A DNA stretch of 21,347 nucleotides, from the NCBI GenBank assembly GCA_023424215.1, contig JAFAEC010000088.1, positions 1 through 21,347 of the forward strand, read 5' to 3'. This document shows positions 1 through 7,719 of the stretch, piece after piece. Position numbers and translations under genes: made by a program. The notes beneath the pieces are model-generated. The model did not search any database. It had not been told where the DNA came from and saw only the letters and a list, made by a program, of their open reading frames with translations. Source of the DNA: Pseudomonadota bacterium (GTDB lineage: Bacteria; Pseudomonadota; Alphaproteobacteria; Caulobacterales; Caulobacteraceae). Numbering within the stretch: the stretch's first letter is position 1; each line of letters begins with the position of its first letter.

Positions 1-1
1 G

Positions 2-40
2 GCCGGCGCCGCGGTCGGCCACGCCGAGAAGCCGAACTGA
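2..40 (+). CDS. 3' end of an unidentified gene (partial)
   Basis: Only the last twelve codons and a TGA are inside the window, reading AGAAVGHAEKPN. The call rests on an open frame from the window edge to a stop that is followed, ten bases later, by a strong hairpin that looks like a transcription terminator. The peptide is too short to assign to a family. The other two plus frames stay open further, so the frame choice depends on the hairpin position and is tentative. Confidence 0.4.
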   Translation, partial: AGAAVGHAEKPN

Positions 41-49
41 CACACCTGA

Positions 50-75
50 GAGGCCGTCGAACGCGCGACGGCCTC
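50..75 (+). terminator. Perfect 10-bp hairpin, probable intrinsic terminator
   Basis: GAGGCCGTCG (50-59) and CGACGGCCTC (66-75) are exact inverted repeats around a 6-nt loop. The run of T expected after a classical rho-independent terminator is weak (TCTTGCTTTC some bases downstream). It sits ten bases after the stop at 38-40, so it probably ends that transcript. Confidence 0.55.
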
Positions 76-92
76 GCAATCTTGCTTTCGGT

Positions 93-104
93 CCCCATAT
101 GGGG
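93..104. promoter_or_regulatory. 12-bp perfect palindrome upstream of the DUF6481 gene
   Basis: CCCCATATGGGG is self-complementary and lies 86 bp before the start at 190, between the upstream hairpin and the gene. A poor -35-like TTGCTT (82-87) with TTAGCC 17 bp later (105-110) would place the palindrome inside the promoter spacer, where an operator could act. The promoter match is weak and no regulator is identified. Confidence 0.3.
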
Positions 105-189
105 TTAGCCGACCCGCCCGGGACTGAGCGTCGCTCGCCCCGCGCTTGCGTGCACCCGACACCCCGATCAAGGATCCCACGACCCTCGC

Positions 190-552
190 ATGAGAGATCT
201 GAAACAGACCGCCTTCACCGACCGCCTCGCCGCCCAGCAGGAGGCCAAGAAGGCGCTCCTCGCCCGCTTCAAGCCGAAGCCCGCCGCCCCGGACCCCGAG
301 TTCGAGAAGCTGGCCGAGAAGCGCGCCGCCGAGAAGGAGGCGCTGCGCCGGGAGCATGAGCTGGCCAAGGCCGAAGCGCGTCGCGAGAAGGCCGAGAAGG
401 AAGCGGCCCGCCTCGCCGCCGAGCAGGCGGCGCAGGAAGCGGTCGACGCCGCCAAGCGCGCGGCCCGCAAGGAGCGCAAGCAGCTGACCAAGGAAGAGCA
501 GAAGGCGGCGCGCGACGCGCGTTACGCCGCCCGCAAGGCGCGTCAGCGCTGA
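190..552 (+). CDS. DUF6481 family protein, charged coiled coil
   Basis: This 120-residue protein has no signal peptide and no membrane segment. It opens with MRDLKQTAFTDRLAAQQEAK. From about residue 40 to the end it is almost entirely Ala, Glu, Lys and Arg with heptad-like spacing, which predicts one long helix or coiled coil. The N-terminal pattern (FTDRL, then KKALLARFKPKP) matches, from memory, the alphaproteobacterial DUF6481 family, whose function is unknown. The strongly basic C-terminus (KAARDARYAARKARQR) would suit nucleic-acid binding, but that is inference. No strong Shine-Dalgarno is seen; AAGGA lies about 15 nt upstream, farther than usual. It stands alone, convergent with the giant kinase. 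Confidence 0.8.
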   Translation: MRDLKQTAFTDRLAAQQEAKKALLARFKPKPAAPDPEFEKLAEKRAAEKEALRREHELAKAEARREKAEKEAARLAAEQAAQEAVDAAKRAARKERKQLTKEEQKAARDARYAARKARQR

Positions 553-562
553 TCCGCCGCTC

Positions 563-580
563 CGGGCGCTTCGGCGCCCG
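563..580. terminator. Bidirectional hairpin between convergent genes
   Basis: CGGGCGC (563-569), a TTCG tetraloop (570-573) and GCGCCCG (574-580) form a 7-bp perfect stem. On the plus strand it has the very stable UUCG loop. It fills the 28-bp gap between the DUF6481 stop (552) and the kinase stop (581) and could end transcription from both sides. There is no T tract in either direction. Confidence 0.5.
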
Positions 581-3500
581 TCAGTCGGCTTCCTTGCTGC
601 GCCGTCCGCCGCCCAGAACCTGCGCCAGCTGTTCCCCGGAATAGGGCTTGCGCAGGAATGGCCACGGCGCGTCCGCCAACGCCTGGTCGACATCCTCGCC
701 GGCGTAGCCCGAGGTCAGCACGATGCGCATGTCCGGATAGTCCCGGGCGCAGCGCCGCGCGAGCTCGATGCCTGTCATCCCGCCCGGCATGACGACGTCG
801 CTCAGCATCAGGTCGAAACGCTCGGCCTCCAGCGCCTCGAGGGCGCCGGCTCCGGTGTCGGCGGTCTTCACCTCCAGCCCCATCGTCTCCAGAAGCTCGA
901 CCGCGACGGCGGCCACGCCGGCGTCGTCCTCGACCAGCAGCAGGCGGCGACCGGTCAGCCCGGCGTCCGCCCGGGCGCCGGCGGGCGTCGGCGCGTCGCC
1001 CTTCCGACTGCGGCTGGGGGGCAGATAGATGCGGATCTGCGTGCCGTGACCGACCGTGGAATCGATGCGCACGCCGCCGCCGCTCTGGCGCGCGAACCCG
1101 TAGACCTGGCTGAGGCCCAGGCCGGTTCCCTTGCCGACGGCCTTGGTGGTGAAGAAGGGTTCGAAGGCGCGTTCGATGACCTCCGGGTCCATCCCCGCGC
1201 CGTTGTCGGTGACGCTGACGCAGACGTAGTCGCCGGCCGGCAGCTCCGCGACCTCGCCCGCTGCGACGGTGCAGGTCTCGGTCTGGACCGTGACGCGGCC
1301 CCGGTCGCCCAGGGCGTCGCGGGCGTTCACCACCAGATTCAGCAGCGCCGCCTCGAACTGGGCGGGGTCGACATTGACCTGCGCGCCGCCGCGCCGGAGC
1401 TTGAGACGGAACTCGATCGCTTCGCCCACGCCCCGCCGGAGCAGCGGCTCGCTCTCGCGTATCAGGGCGTTCAGGTCGGTCGGCTCCGGGCGCAGCGCCT
1501 GCCGGCGCGAGAAGGCGAGCAGCTGGTGGGTCAGGCCCTCGCCACGCCGCGCGGCCGACAGGGCGGCCTCCCCGAGCTTGCGCTGGCGAGCCGGATCGCC
1601 CGGCGAACGCAGCATCATGTCCAGCGCGCCGATCACCACGGTGAGCAGGTTGTTGAAGTCGTGGGCGACGCCGCCGGTGAGACGCCCGACCGCCTCCATC
1701 CGCTGGGCGTGCATCAGATCGGCCTCCGCCTTGGCCTTCTCGGCCAGGGCCTCGCCCACGCGCTCCTCCAGCAGTTCGTTGATGCGCTTCAGGTCCTGCT
1801 CGGCCCGCTTGGCTTCGGTGATGTCGATATTGGCTCCGACATAGCCCTGGAACCGGCCGGCGCCGTCGAACCGCGGGATGCCCTCGCAGCGCAGCCAGCG
1901 CCGCCCCAGCTGCGGATGGTCGATCTCCATCACGCCCTGGAAGCGATCACGCCGGTCGACGGCGTCCTCGAACGCGGCCTGGAAGTCGCCGAGGTCGAAA
2001 TGCTCCGCCGCCGCCCTCCAGCTCTGCCGGAGGTTCTCTTCCCCGACATTGAAGAAGGTCTTGTAGCGCAGGTTGGCGAAGGCGATCCCGCCCTCCGGGT
2101 CGGTCATCCAGATCTGCACCGGCGCGCTGTCGGCCACGGTGCGGAAGCGGGTTTCCGACTCCAGCAGCCGCGCCTGCGACTCCCGCATCTCGGTGACGTC
2201 GAACGCCACGCCGACGAAACCCATGATCTCCCCGCCCGGCCCGAAGCGCGGGCGGGAGAAGGACTTCAGCCAGCGATAGACGCCGTCGTGCCGGCGATAG
2301 CGGGCTTCCAGCGAGAACGGCTGTCCCGTGGCCTCGCCCGCCAGGGATTCGGCGACGATCCGTTCCTGGTCGTCCGGATGGAGCATCTCCCGCCATTCAA
2401 GCAGTCGCGCCCCTTCGTAGGTCCCGCCCGAGAAGGCGACATAGGCCTGGTTGACGAAGGCGCGGACGCGATCCGGGCCGGTCACCCAGATCAGCACCGG
2501 GGCGGTGTCGGCGATGGCGCGGAAGCGCTCCTCGCTCTCGCGCACCTCGGCCTCCGCCCGGGTGCGTTCGATCTCGGCCCAGGTCCGCGCCGCCACCTCC
2601 TGAAGCAGGTCGCATTCCTCGTCCGTCCAGTGCCGCACCTCGGAGTCGTGGGCGTAGAGGAAGGCGCGAAGCCGTCCGCCCCGGATCAGGGGCGTGCGCA
2701 TGAGCGAGCGGGTCCCCAGTCGCTCGAACACCGGCAGGGCGTCGTGGGTGCGGGGGTCCTCGCGCACGTCCGGAATCCGGACCGTCCGTCCCTCGGCCAG
2801 ATCGGCGATCAGCCCGGCCCCGAGCTCCTCGAGGCGGAACTCGCCGGCGGCGCTGGCCACGCCGGTGGTCCAGTCGCGGCTCATGAAGACCACGCCGCGC
2901 TGCTGGTCGACCTCGCCATAGCCCACCCGGGCGGCGTGCAGCTCGGCGCCTAGCGCCTCCTCGACCCGCGCCATGACCGCTTCGGGCGTGGTCATGTCCC
3001 GCAGCGAGTCGATCAGGCCCAGCAGGAACGACTGACGCCGCTCCTGCCGCGCCATGGCCTCGATCGCCTCGCGGCTGTCGGTCACGTCGAACGACATCCC
3101 GACGTAGCCGAGGAAGGCTCCATCAGCGTCGAAGCGTGGATTGACGGCGACTCGCATCCACCGCCAGGCTTCATCGGCCCGATGGAAGCGCACCTCGAAA
3201 CCGTAAGGCTCACGCGCAGGGCGGTGTGCTGTCTGCGCTTCGGCCACCAGTTGGACGTCCTCCGGATGGATCGCCGTGCGCCAGACGTGGCCGAGCAATT
3301 CGTCGGCCGGCAGGCCGTAGAAGTCGACCAGTGCGGTGTTGACGAATTCCACTTCGCCCCCGGCGTTGGTCAGCCAGACCGGAGACGGCGCCGTGTCGGC
3401 CATCAGCCGGAAGCGCGCCTCGCTCTCTCGCAGCGCTGCTTCCGCGGTCTTGGCGTCGGTGATGTCGACGATGACGGCGATGTAGCCCTCGACCAGGCCG

Positions 3501-4627
3501 CCGGGACCGGTGAGGGCGCGGATGCTGATCACCACCCAGACGATCGAGCCGTCCGGGCGAAGGTAGCGTTTCTCCAGCTGCGCCCCGCCGCTGCGCAGCG
3601 CCTCGCGCAGCGCCTTGCGGGTCGGTTCGACGTCGTCCGGGTGGCTGATCGCCTCGGTCGTCAGGCCGACGACCTTGTCGTGGGGCACTCCCACGATCTC
3701 GGCGAAGCGGGCGTTGGCGCTCAGGATCGAGCCGTCCAGGGCCACCCGGGCGATGCCGGCCGACGCTTGGTCGACCATAGCCTGCAACTGCGCCTCGCGC
3801 TCGCGTAGCGCGGCCTCGGCCGCCCGGGCGTCGGTGACGTCGACATTGACGCCGATCATCCCGCGGAAGACGCCGTGCGCGTCGAAGCGGGGCCGGGCCT
3901 CCGTGTGCAGGGTCCGCCAGGCGCCGTCGGCGCGCCGGTATCGGGCCTCGACCTCGAAGGGCGTGTGGGCCTCGCCCGCGGCGACGGTCGTCGCCAGCAC
4001 CCGCCCGCGGTCGTCGGGATGCAGGAAGCGGCCGAAGTCCACGTCGTCCTCGCTGCCCTCCAGCCCCCAGAACCGGCGCAGCGCCTCGTTCAGGTGAACG
4101 CAGGCGCCGCGCTCGTCGCTCATCCACAGCATGACCGGGGCCAGCTCGCTGATCAGGTGCAGCCGGCCCTCGGTCTCGTCGATCCGGGCGGCCGACGCCT
4201 GCAGGTCTCCGACGGTGGCGTCGAGCCGCCACAGCGCCTTGCGCAGGGACGCCGCCACCACGGTCGAGAACAGGCCGACGACGATGAAGTTGGTGGTGGC
4301 CACCACGCCCAGCCGGTTGCCGACGCCGGCCCCGATCCCGCCCGCCCCCACGATGACCCAGCCGCCGAACAGACAGGCGAAAAGGGCGGTCAGGCCGGCG
4401 ATGCGCCCCCCCGCCAGGGCCGCGGCGATCACCGCCGGCAGCAGGATCATGAAGCCGGTGACCTCGGCGTAGAAGCCGGACAGCAGTTTGCGCAGCAGCA
4501 GAAGGGCCGCGGCGCAGAAAAGGCCGATCAGCACCGAGGCCCACCACGGGCGTCGGCCGACGCGCGCCAGCCGGCGCACGCCCCCATCGATGTCGATCAG
4601 TTTTCCAAGGCCCGTGACCGCGCCCAT
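581..4627 (-). CDS. Membrane-anchored multi-PAS/GAF hybrid histidine kinase
   Basis: This 1348-aa hybrid sensor kinase starts with about four hydrophobic segments (residues 28-130, DUF4118/KdpD-like in character). Five PAS domains follow: about 155-270, 280-395, 405-520, 700-815 and 825-940. A GAF domain (about 530-690) separates the third and fourth. After a coiled-coil linker come HisKA with phosphoacceptor His989 (VAHDFNNLL), HATPase_c with DNGAGM (1141-1146) and GKGTGLGL (1165-1172), and a C-terminal receiver with predicted phospho-Asp1277 and Lys1327. It should autophosphorylate on His and pass phosphate to its own receiver; output needs an unidentified partner. PAS 1, 3, 4 and 5 share a W..(S/T) and HP(D/E)D pattern typical of PAS_3; PAS 2 differs, so the first set probably arose by duplication. 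The ligand is unknown. GGGGGA lies just upstream of the ATG. It is divergent from the SleB-type hydrolase. Confidence 0.93.
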   Translation of the reverse strand: MGAVTGLGKLIDIDGGVRRLARVGRRPWWASVLIGLFCAAALLLLRKLLSGFYAEVTGFMILLPAVIAAALAGGRIAGLTALFACLFGGWVIVGAGGIGAGVGNRLGVVATTNFIVVGLFSTVVAASLRKALWRLDATVGDLQASAARIDETEGRLHLISELAPVMLWMSDERGACVHLNEALRRFWGLEGSEDDVDFGRFLHPDDRGRVLATTVAAGEAHTPFEVEARYRRADGAWRTLHTEARPRFDAHGVFRGMIGVNVDVTDARAAEAALREREAQLQAMVDQASAGIARVALDGSILSANARFAEIVGVPHDKVVGLTTEAISHPDDVEPTRKALREALRSGGAQLEKRYLRPDGSIVWVVISIRALTGPGGLVEGYIAVIVDITDAKTAEAALRESEARFRLMADTAPSPVWLTNAGGEVEFVNTALVDFYGLPADELLGHVWRTAIHPEDVQLVAEAQTAHRPAREPYGFEVRFHRADEAWRWMRVAVNPRFDADGAFLGYVGMSFDVTDSREAIEAMARQERRQSFLLGLIDSLRDMTTPEAVMARVEEALGAELHAARVGYGEVDQQRGVVFMSRDWTTGVASAAGEFRLEELGAGLIADLAEGRTVRIPDVREDPRTHDALPVFERLGTRSLMRTPLIRGGRLRAFLYAHDSEVRHWTDEECDLLQEVAARTWAEIERTRAEAEVRESEERFRAIADTAPVLIWVTGPDRVRAFVNQAYVAFSGGTYEGARLLEWREMLHPDDQERIVAESLAGEATGQPFSLEARYRRHDGVYRWLKSFSRPRFGPGGEIMGFVGVAFDVTEMRESQARLLESETRFRTVADSAPVQIWMTDPEGGIAFANLRYKTFFNVGEENLRQSWRAAAEHFDLGDFQAAFEDAVDRRDRFQGVMEIDHPQLGRRWLRCEGIPRFDGAGRFQGYVGANIDITEAKRAEQDLKRINELLEERVGEALAEKAKAEADLMHAQRMEAVGRLTGGVAHDFNNLLTVVIGALDMMLRSPGDPARQRKLGEAALSAARRGEGLTHQLLAFSRRQALRPEPTDLNALIRESEPLLRRGVGEAIEFRLKLRRGGAQVNVDPAQFEAALLNLVVNARDALGDRGRVTVQTETCTVAAGEVAELPAGDYVCVSVTDNGAGMDPEVIERAFEPFFTTKAVGKGTGLGLSQVYGFARQSGGGVRIDSTVGHGTQIRIYLPPSRSRKGDAPTPAGARADAGLTGRRLLLVEDDAGVAAVAVELLETMGLEVKTADTGAGALEALEAERFDLMLSDVVMPGGMTGIELARRCARDYPDMRIVLTSGYAGEDVDQALADAPWPFLRKPYSGEQLAQVLGGGRRSKEAD

Positions 4628-4724
4628 TCGTCCCCCAGATCCGCGCGTCCGCGAACCAACAGCAACGCCTCGTCCCCTGATGCGTTCCGACCGCGGCCCG
4701 TGGCCTGACCGGCCTCACCCTCGC

Positions 4725-4773
4725 CCGCCGGCCCCGGTCGCCGCAAGGGCGGGCCTGGACTTGCGGCCGGCGG
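4725..4773. promoter_or_regulatory. Overlapping alternative inverted repeats in the divergent region
   Basis: Two exact inverted repeats share bases. CCGCCGGCC (4725-4733) pairs with GGCCGGCGG (4765-4773), while GCCGCAAG (4740-4747) pairs with CTTGCGGC (4760-4767). The two stems compete for 4765-4767. They would lie in the 5' leader of the kinase if its promoter is upstream of here on the minus strand. High GC makes chance stems likely, so this is only a candidate. Confidence 0.3.
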
Positions 4774-4792
4774 CTCCCACATGGGGGAGGAA

Positions 4793-4835
4793 ACGCTTTC
4801 TTCTTGACGTAACGACGCTTTCTCGCCTGAAAAGC
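4793..4835. promoter_or_regulatory. Phased direct repeat and inverted repeat around a -35-like box
   Basis: ACGCTTTCT occurs at 4793-4801 and again at 4815-4823, 22 bp apart (two helical turns). The second copy also forms an inverted repeat, CGCTTT (4816-4821) with AAAGCG (4830-4835). A -35-like TTGACG (4804-4809) lies between the copies, but the hexamer 17 bp on (CTGAAA) is a poor -10. The layout resembles an operator for a dimeric regulator of the hydrolase gene at 4896. No regulator is identified. Confidence 0.4.
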
Positions 4836-4895
4836 GCCGCGCTTGGGCGGCAGAGGAGGGATCGGCGCTTGCGCCCGATGGAGCTGGGATTGGCC

Positions 4896-6053
4896 ATGGA
4901 CTGGACAGGTCTGAAGCGGACGACCCGCCGGCTGGCCGCCGCCGCGCCGGCGGCGCTGGCCGCGGCCGGCGTGGCCATGGCCGCGTCGTCGACCCCCCGG
5001 CCCGAGATCGACCGTCGCGCCGAGACCGTGCGCCAGCTGACCCGCGGCGATCTGTCCGACAAGGGTCTGGCCGCCATCACCGCCCGCATGACCCCGTCCC
5101 AGCTGGCCGTCGCCCTGCGCCACGACCCGGGCGAGCGCCGCCCGGCCCTCTACGGCCTGACCCCCGGATGGGAGAGCCTGACCCTGGCCGGCAAGCCGAC
5201 GCTCGACCTCGGCGCCAGCGGACTGGAGGCGATCCGCCTCAACGCCGCCGCGCCGGACGCTGAGGGCCTGCTGCGCACGGCCAAGCCCTTCGAGTTCCGC
5301 CCGACCACGGCCGAGGACCGCCGGCGGGCCCGCCGCTGCCTGGCCCAGGCCGTCTATTACGAGGCCGCGCTCGAGCCTACCGAGGGCCAGGAGGCCGTGG
5401 CCCAGGTGGTGCTCAACCGCGTCCGCGATCCCAACTACGCCAACAGCGTCTGCGGCGTGGTGTTCGAGGGGGCCGAGCGGACCACCGGCTGCCAGTTCAG
5501 CTTCACCTGCGACGGCTCGCTGGCGCATGCGCCCGTGCGCTGGGCGTGGGATCGCGCGCAGCGGGTGGCCGACCGCGCCCTGGCCGGCCACGTCGCCGCC
5601 CGCGTCGGCACCGCCACCCACTATCACGCCGACTATGTCCGCCCGTGGTGGGCGCCGACCCTCAACAAGCTGACCCAGATCGGGGCCCACATCTTCTATC
5701 GCTGGAAAGGGATCTACGGCGAACCCGCCGCCTTCCGGCAGGCCTATGCCGGGCGCGAGCCGGCCATCGACGAGGCGCGCTTCGCCCGTCCGCGCCTGCA
5801 ACTGGCCGCCGACGCGGATGCCAAGGCCGAGGCCGACGCCGCCGTCCGCACGGTCGAGATCGACGGCCAGACCCGGGTGGTGGGGGTCGCGTCCCTGGGC
5901 GGCCGTCGTCAGCCGACCGCCTCCGACATCGCCGCCATCAACGAGCGTCTGGCCGCCTTCGAGAATCCGGCGCCCGCTCCCGTCGCCGCGCCGGCGCCCG
6001 CGCCGGGCGTGGTGGCGATGGAGGTTGAGGAAGTCGGCCGCCCGGCGTCCTGA
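4896..6053 (+). CDS. Secreted SleB-type cell wall hydrolase
   Basis: The C-terminal half is a Hydrolase_2 (SleB) domain, about residues 140-272, with LAQAVYYEAALEPTEGQ holding the predicted catalytic Glu156, then VVLNRV and the conserved aromatic stretch ATHYHADYVRPWWAP. SleB-type enzymes cleave peptidoglycan glycan strands; in non-sporulating alphaproteobacteria they are thought to remodel the wall. Residues 1-31 (MDWTGLKRTTRR, then a hydrophobic Ala-rich run ending AMA) look like a signal peptide, so the product acts in the periplasm. The C-terminal 110 residues are Ala/Pro-rich and unassigned. I chose ATG 4896 (385 aa) because GGGA lies 6 nt upstream; an in-frame ATG at 4878 is possible but lacks a spaced Shine-Dalgarno. 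The frame is open back to 4488, but that part overlaps the kinase and has no signal sequence. It is divergent from the kinase. Confidence 0.85.
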   Translation: MDWTGLKRTTRRLAAAAPAALAAAGVAMAASSTPRPEIDRRAETVRQLTRGDLSDKGLAAITARMTPSQLAVALRHDPGERRPALYGLTPGWESLTLAGKPTLDLGASGLEAIRLNAAAPDAEGLLRTAKPFEFRPTTAEDRRRARRCLAQAVYYEAALEPTEGQEAVAQVVLNRVRDPNYANSVCGVVFEGAERTTGCQFSFTCDGSLAHAPVRWAWDRAQRVADRALAGHVAARVGTATHYHADYVRPWWAPTLNKLTQIGAHIFYRWKGIYGEPAAFRQAYAGREPAIDEARFARPRLQLAADADAKAEADAAVRTVEIDGQTRVVGVASLGGRRQPTASDIAAINERLAAFENPAPAPVAAPAPAPGVVAMEVEEVGRPAS

Positions 6054-6065
6054 ATCCGCGTTCCG

Positions 6066-6092
6066 GACGTGCAACGTCTGGCCAATCTTGGC
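6066..6092. promoter_or_regulatory. Paired inverted repeats upstream of the HWE kinase
   Basis: Two short exact inverted repeats sit side by side in the 84-bp gap: GACGT-GCA-ACGTC (6066-6078) and GCCAA-TC-TTGGC (6081-6092). They lie 46-72 bp before the GTG start, where an operator would be expected. They could equally be an attenuated end of the hydrolase transcript. No convincing -35/-10 pair is visible. Confidence 0.3.
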
Positions 6093-6137
6093 ATTAATGA
6101 ACCGAAGAAGGCGCACGGCGCCGCTTGAGGCCAGTGC

Positions 6138-7202
6138 GTGAAAGACTCTGACCAGATTCAGACCGCCGACGACCGGGCGAGCGACCGGCGCGAGGCCCTC
6201 GCCGCGATTGCCGACGCCATGCCCCAGATGGTCTGGTCGACCCGCCCGGACGGCTTCCACGACTACTACAACGCCCGCTGGTACGAGTTCACCGGCGTGC
6301 CCGACGGGTCGACCGACGGCGAGGGCTGGAACGGCATGTTCCATCCCGAGGACCAGGACCGCGCCTGGGCGCGCTGGCGCCACTCGCTGGAGACCGGCGA
6401 GCCCTACGAGATCGAGTATCGCCTGCGCCGGCGCGACGGGGTCTACCGCTGGACGCTCGGGCGCGCCATGCCGCTGCGCAACGAGGCCGGAGAGATCGTC
6501 CGCTGGTACGGCACCTGCACCGACATCGACGATCTCAAGCGCATGGAGCAGGCCAAGGAGCTGCTCAGCCAGGAGCTCAGCCACCGCATCAAGAACATCT
6601 TCGCGGTGGTCTCGGCCCTGATCGCCCTGTCGGCGCGCCGCTTTCCCGAGGCGAAGGGCTTCGCGGCGGCCGTCCGCACGCGCATCAACGCTCTCGCCCG
6701 CGCCCACGAGTTCGTGCGGCCCCACACCGAGTCCTCGCGCCCCACCGTCGGCTCGATGACCCTGCACGCCTTCCTGACCGACCTCTTCAAGGCCTACGCC
6801 GGGGCCGACGGGGCGGCGCGCGTCCGGCTCACCGGCGACGACGCCAGCTTCGACGACCAGGCCGCGACGTCCGTCGCCCTGCTGTTCCACGAACTGGCCA
6901 CCAACGCCGCCAAATACGGCGCCCTCTCGACCGAGGGCGGCTGGGTCGATCTCGACACGCGCCGCACGGATGACCGGTTCGTGCTGAGCTGGACGGAGCA
7001 GGGCGGTCCGCGTGTCGAAGGCGAACCGGAACGCACCGGCTTCGGCGCCTCTCTGGCCACTCTTTCGGTGGAGGGGCAGCTGGGCGGTCGCCTGACGCGT
7101 CTCTGGGAGCCTGACGGTTTGCGCGTCGTCGCCGACCTTCCCGCCACCGCCTTGTCCCGCCGGCGGGCGGCGCTAAATGTCGCATCCGCGACATCGGACT
7201 GA
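6138..7202 (+). CDS. PAS-domain HWE-family sensor histidine kinase
   Basis: The 354-aa product is soluble, with no membrane segment. Residues 20-135 form a PAS domain of PAS_3 type (MPQMVWSTRPDG, MFHPEDQ, then YGTCTDIDDLK). The kinase core is of the HWE class: phosphoacceptor His149 in ELSHRIKNIF, the LARAHEF stretch, the N box HELATNAAKYGAL with Asn256, the defining W-x-E motif (Trp285, Glu287 in SWTEQGG) and a short glycine box RTGFGASL. HWE kinases in this lineage often feed the general stress response or light/oxygen signalling. The PAS domain lacks the NCRFLQ cysteine motif of LOV domains, so it is probably not a flavin-cysteinyl photosensor. It starts with GTG and has no strong Shine-Dalgarno. 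The response regulator 87 bp downstream is the obvious partner. Confidence 0.9.
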   Translation: MKDSDQIQTADDRASDRREALAAIADAMPQMVWSTRPDGFHDYYNARWYEFTGVPDGSTDGEGWNGMFHPEDQDRAWARWRHSLETGEPYEIEYRLRRRDGVYRWTLGRAMPLRNEAGEIVRWYGTCTDIDDLKRMEQAKELLSQELSHRIKNIFAVVSALIALSARRFPEAKGFAAAVRTRINALARAHEFVRPHTESSRPTVGSMTLHAFLTDLFKAYAGADGAARVRLTGDDASFDDQAATSVALLFHELATNAAKYGALSTEGGWVDLDTRRTDDRFVLSWTEQGGPRVEGEPERTGFGASLATLSVEGQLGGRLTRLWEPDGLRVVADLPATALSRRRAALNVASATSD

Positions 7203-7207
7203 AACCC

Positions 7208-7227
7208 TGAACGAAACCGCACGTTCA
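7208..7227. promoter_or_regulatory. 6-bp inverted repeat between kinase and response regulator
   Basis: TGAACG (7208-7213) and CGTTCA (7222-7227) flank an 8-nt spacer just after the kinase stop. It could be a weak hairpin that uncouples kinase from receiver expression, or an operator for a separate receiver promoter. Neither is proven. Confidence 0.25.
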
Positions 7228-7289
7228 CACCCGGCGCCGTAGTGCGTACTCAAAACAATGTCCGACCTCTCTCTTCCGCCTGCCCTGAA

Positions 7290-7697
7290 ATGACCTCTCG
7301 CATCCTCATCGTCGAAGACGAGGCCCTCGTCGCCATGGAGCTCCGCTTCGTGCTGGAGGATCTCGGCCACCAGGTGGTCGGGACCGCGCCCGACGCGCGG
7401 ACCGCCCGCAACATCGTGCGCGAGACCGAGGTCGATCTGGCGCTGGTCGACATCCATCTGTCCGACGGACCGACGGGTATCGAACTGGGGCGGGAGCTGG
7501 GTCAGGAGATCGGCGTCACGGTGCTGTTCATGACCGCCAATCCTGGCATGGTCCGGAACGGCGTCGCCGGCACCATCGGCGTGCTGTCCAAGCCGACCGA
7601 CGAACGCGCCGTGCAGACGGCCGTGGACTACGCCCTGTGCCGCCGCACCGGCCAGCCGGTGCAGTTCGCCCCGCCGCAGCTGCAGCTGTTCGGCTGA
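7290..7697 (+). CDS. Single-domain response regulator (receiver only)
   Basis: This 135-aa protein is a complete CheY-like receiver with no output domain. It has the acidic pocket Asp10/Glu11 (ILIVEDEAL), predicted phospho-Asp54 (LALVDIHLSDG), Thr82 in LFMTANP and Lys101 in LSKPTDE. It follows the HWE kinase on the same strand. By family analogy (LovR-type partners of HWE kinases) it may take phosphate from that kinase and act as a phosphate sink or relay. The last 18 residues (GQPVQFAPPQLQLFG) are a Pro/Gln-rich tail outside the receiver fold. The ATG at 7290 gives the normal receiver start; a GTG at 7242 would add 16 residues without homology. No clear Shine-Dalgarno is present. Confidence 0.88.
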   Translation: MTSRILIVEDEALVAMELRFVLEDLGHQVVGTAPDARTARNIVRETEVDLALVDIHLSDGPTGIELGRELGQEIGVTVLFMTANPGMVRNGVAGTIGVLSKPTDERAVQTAVDYALCRRTGQPVQFAPPQLQLFG

Positions 7698-7703
7698 GCC
7701 CCG

Positions 7704-7719
7704 GGGGTCACCAGACCCC
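7704..7719. terminator. Hairpin in the convergent gap, overlapping the trxB stop
   Basis: GGGGTC (7704-7709), loop ACCA, GACCCC (7714-7719) is a perfect 6-bp stem. The receiver gene ends at 7697 and trxB ends at 7708 from the other side, so the stem includes the trxB stop codon and last codons. It is a plausible bidirectional terminator without a T tract. Confidence 0.4.

Noticed and set aside
1046..2953. 635-aa plus-strand open frame opposite the giant kinase
   Set aside because: It is antisense to well-conserved PAS and kinase domains and has a biased composition without motifs.
4789..4820. EcfG-type (GGAAC...CGTT) stress promoter before the hydrolase
   Set aside because: GGAAAC is present, but no CGTT lies at the required 16-17 bp distance.
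4488..4895. Upstream extension of the hydrolase by about 136 residues
   Set aside because: It would overlap the kinase N-terminus and hide the signal peptide, and it is Arg/Pro-rich without homology. ATG 4896 has a spaced GGGA.
6138..6540. LOV photosensor domain in the HWE kinase
   Set aside because: The PAS domain lacks the conserved NCRFLQ-type cysteine motif; it is an ordinary PAS_3 domain.
3210..6890. 1226-aa minus-strand open frame
   Set aside because: It crosses the kinase, the hydrolase and the HWE kinase in wrong frames. Its translation is low-complexity Gly/Arg/Ala/Val typical of GC-rich shadow frames, and the real genes have clear family motifs.
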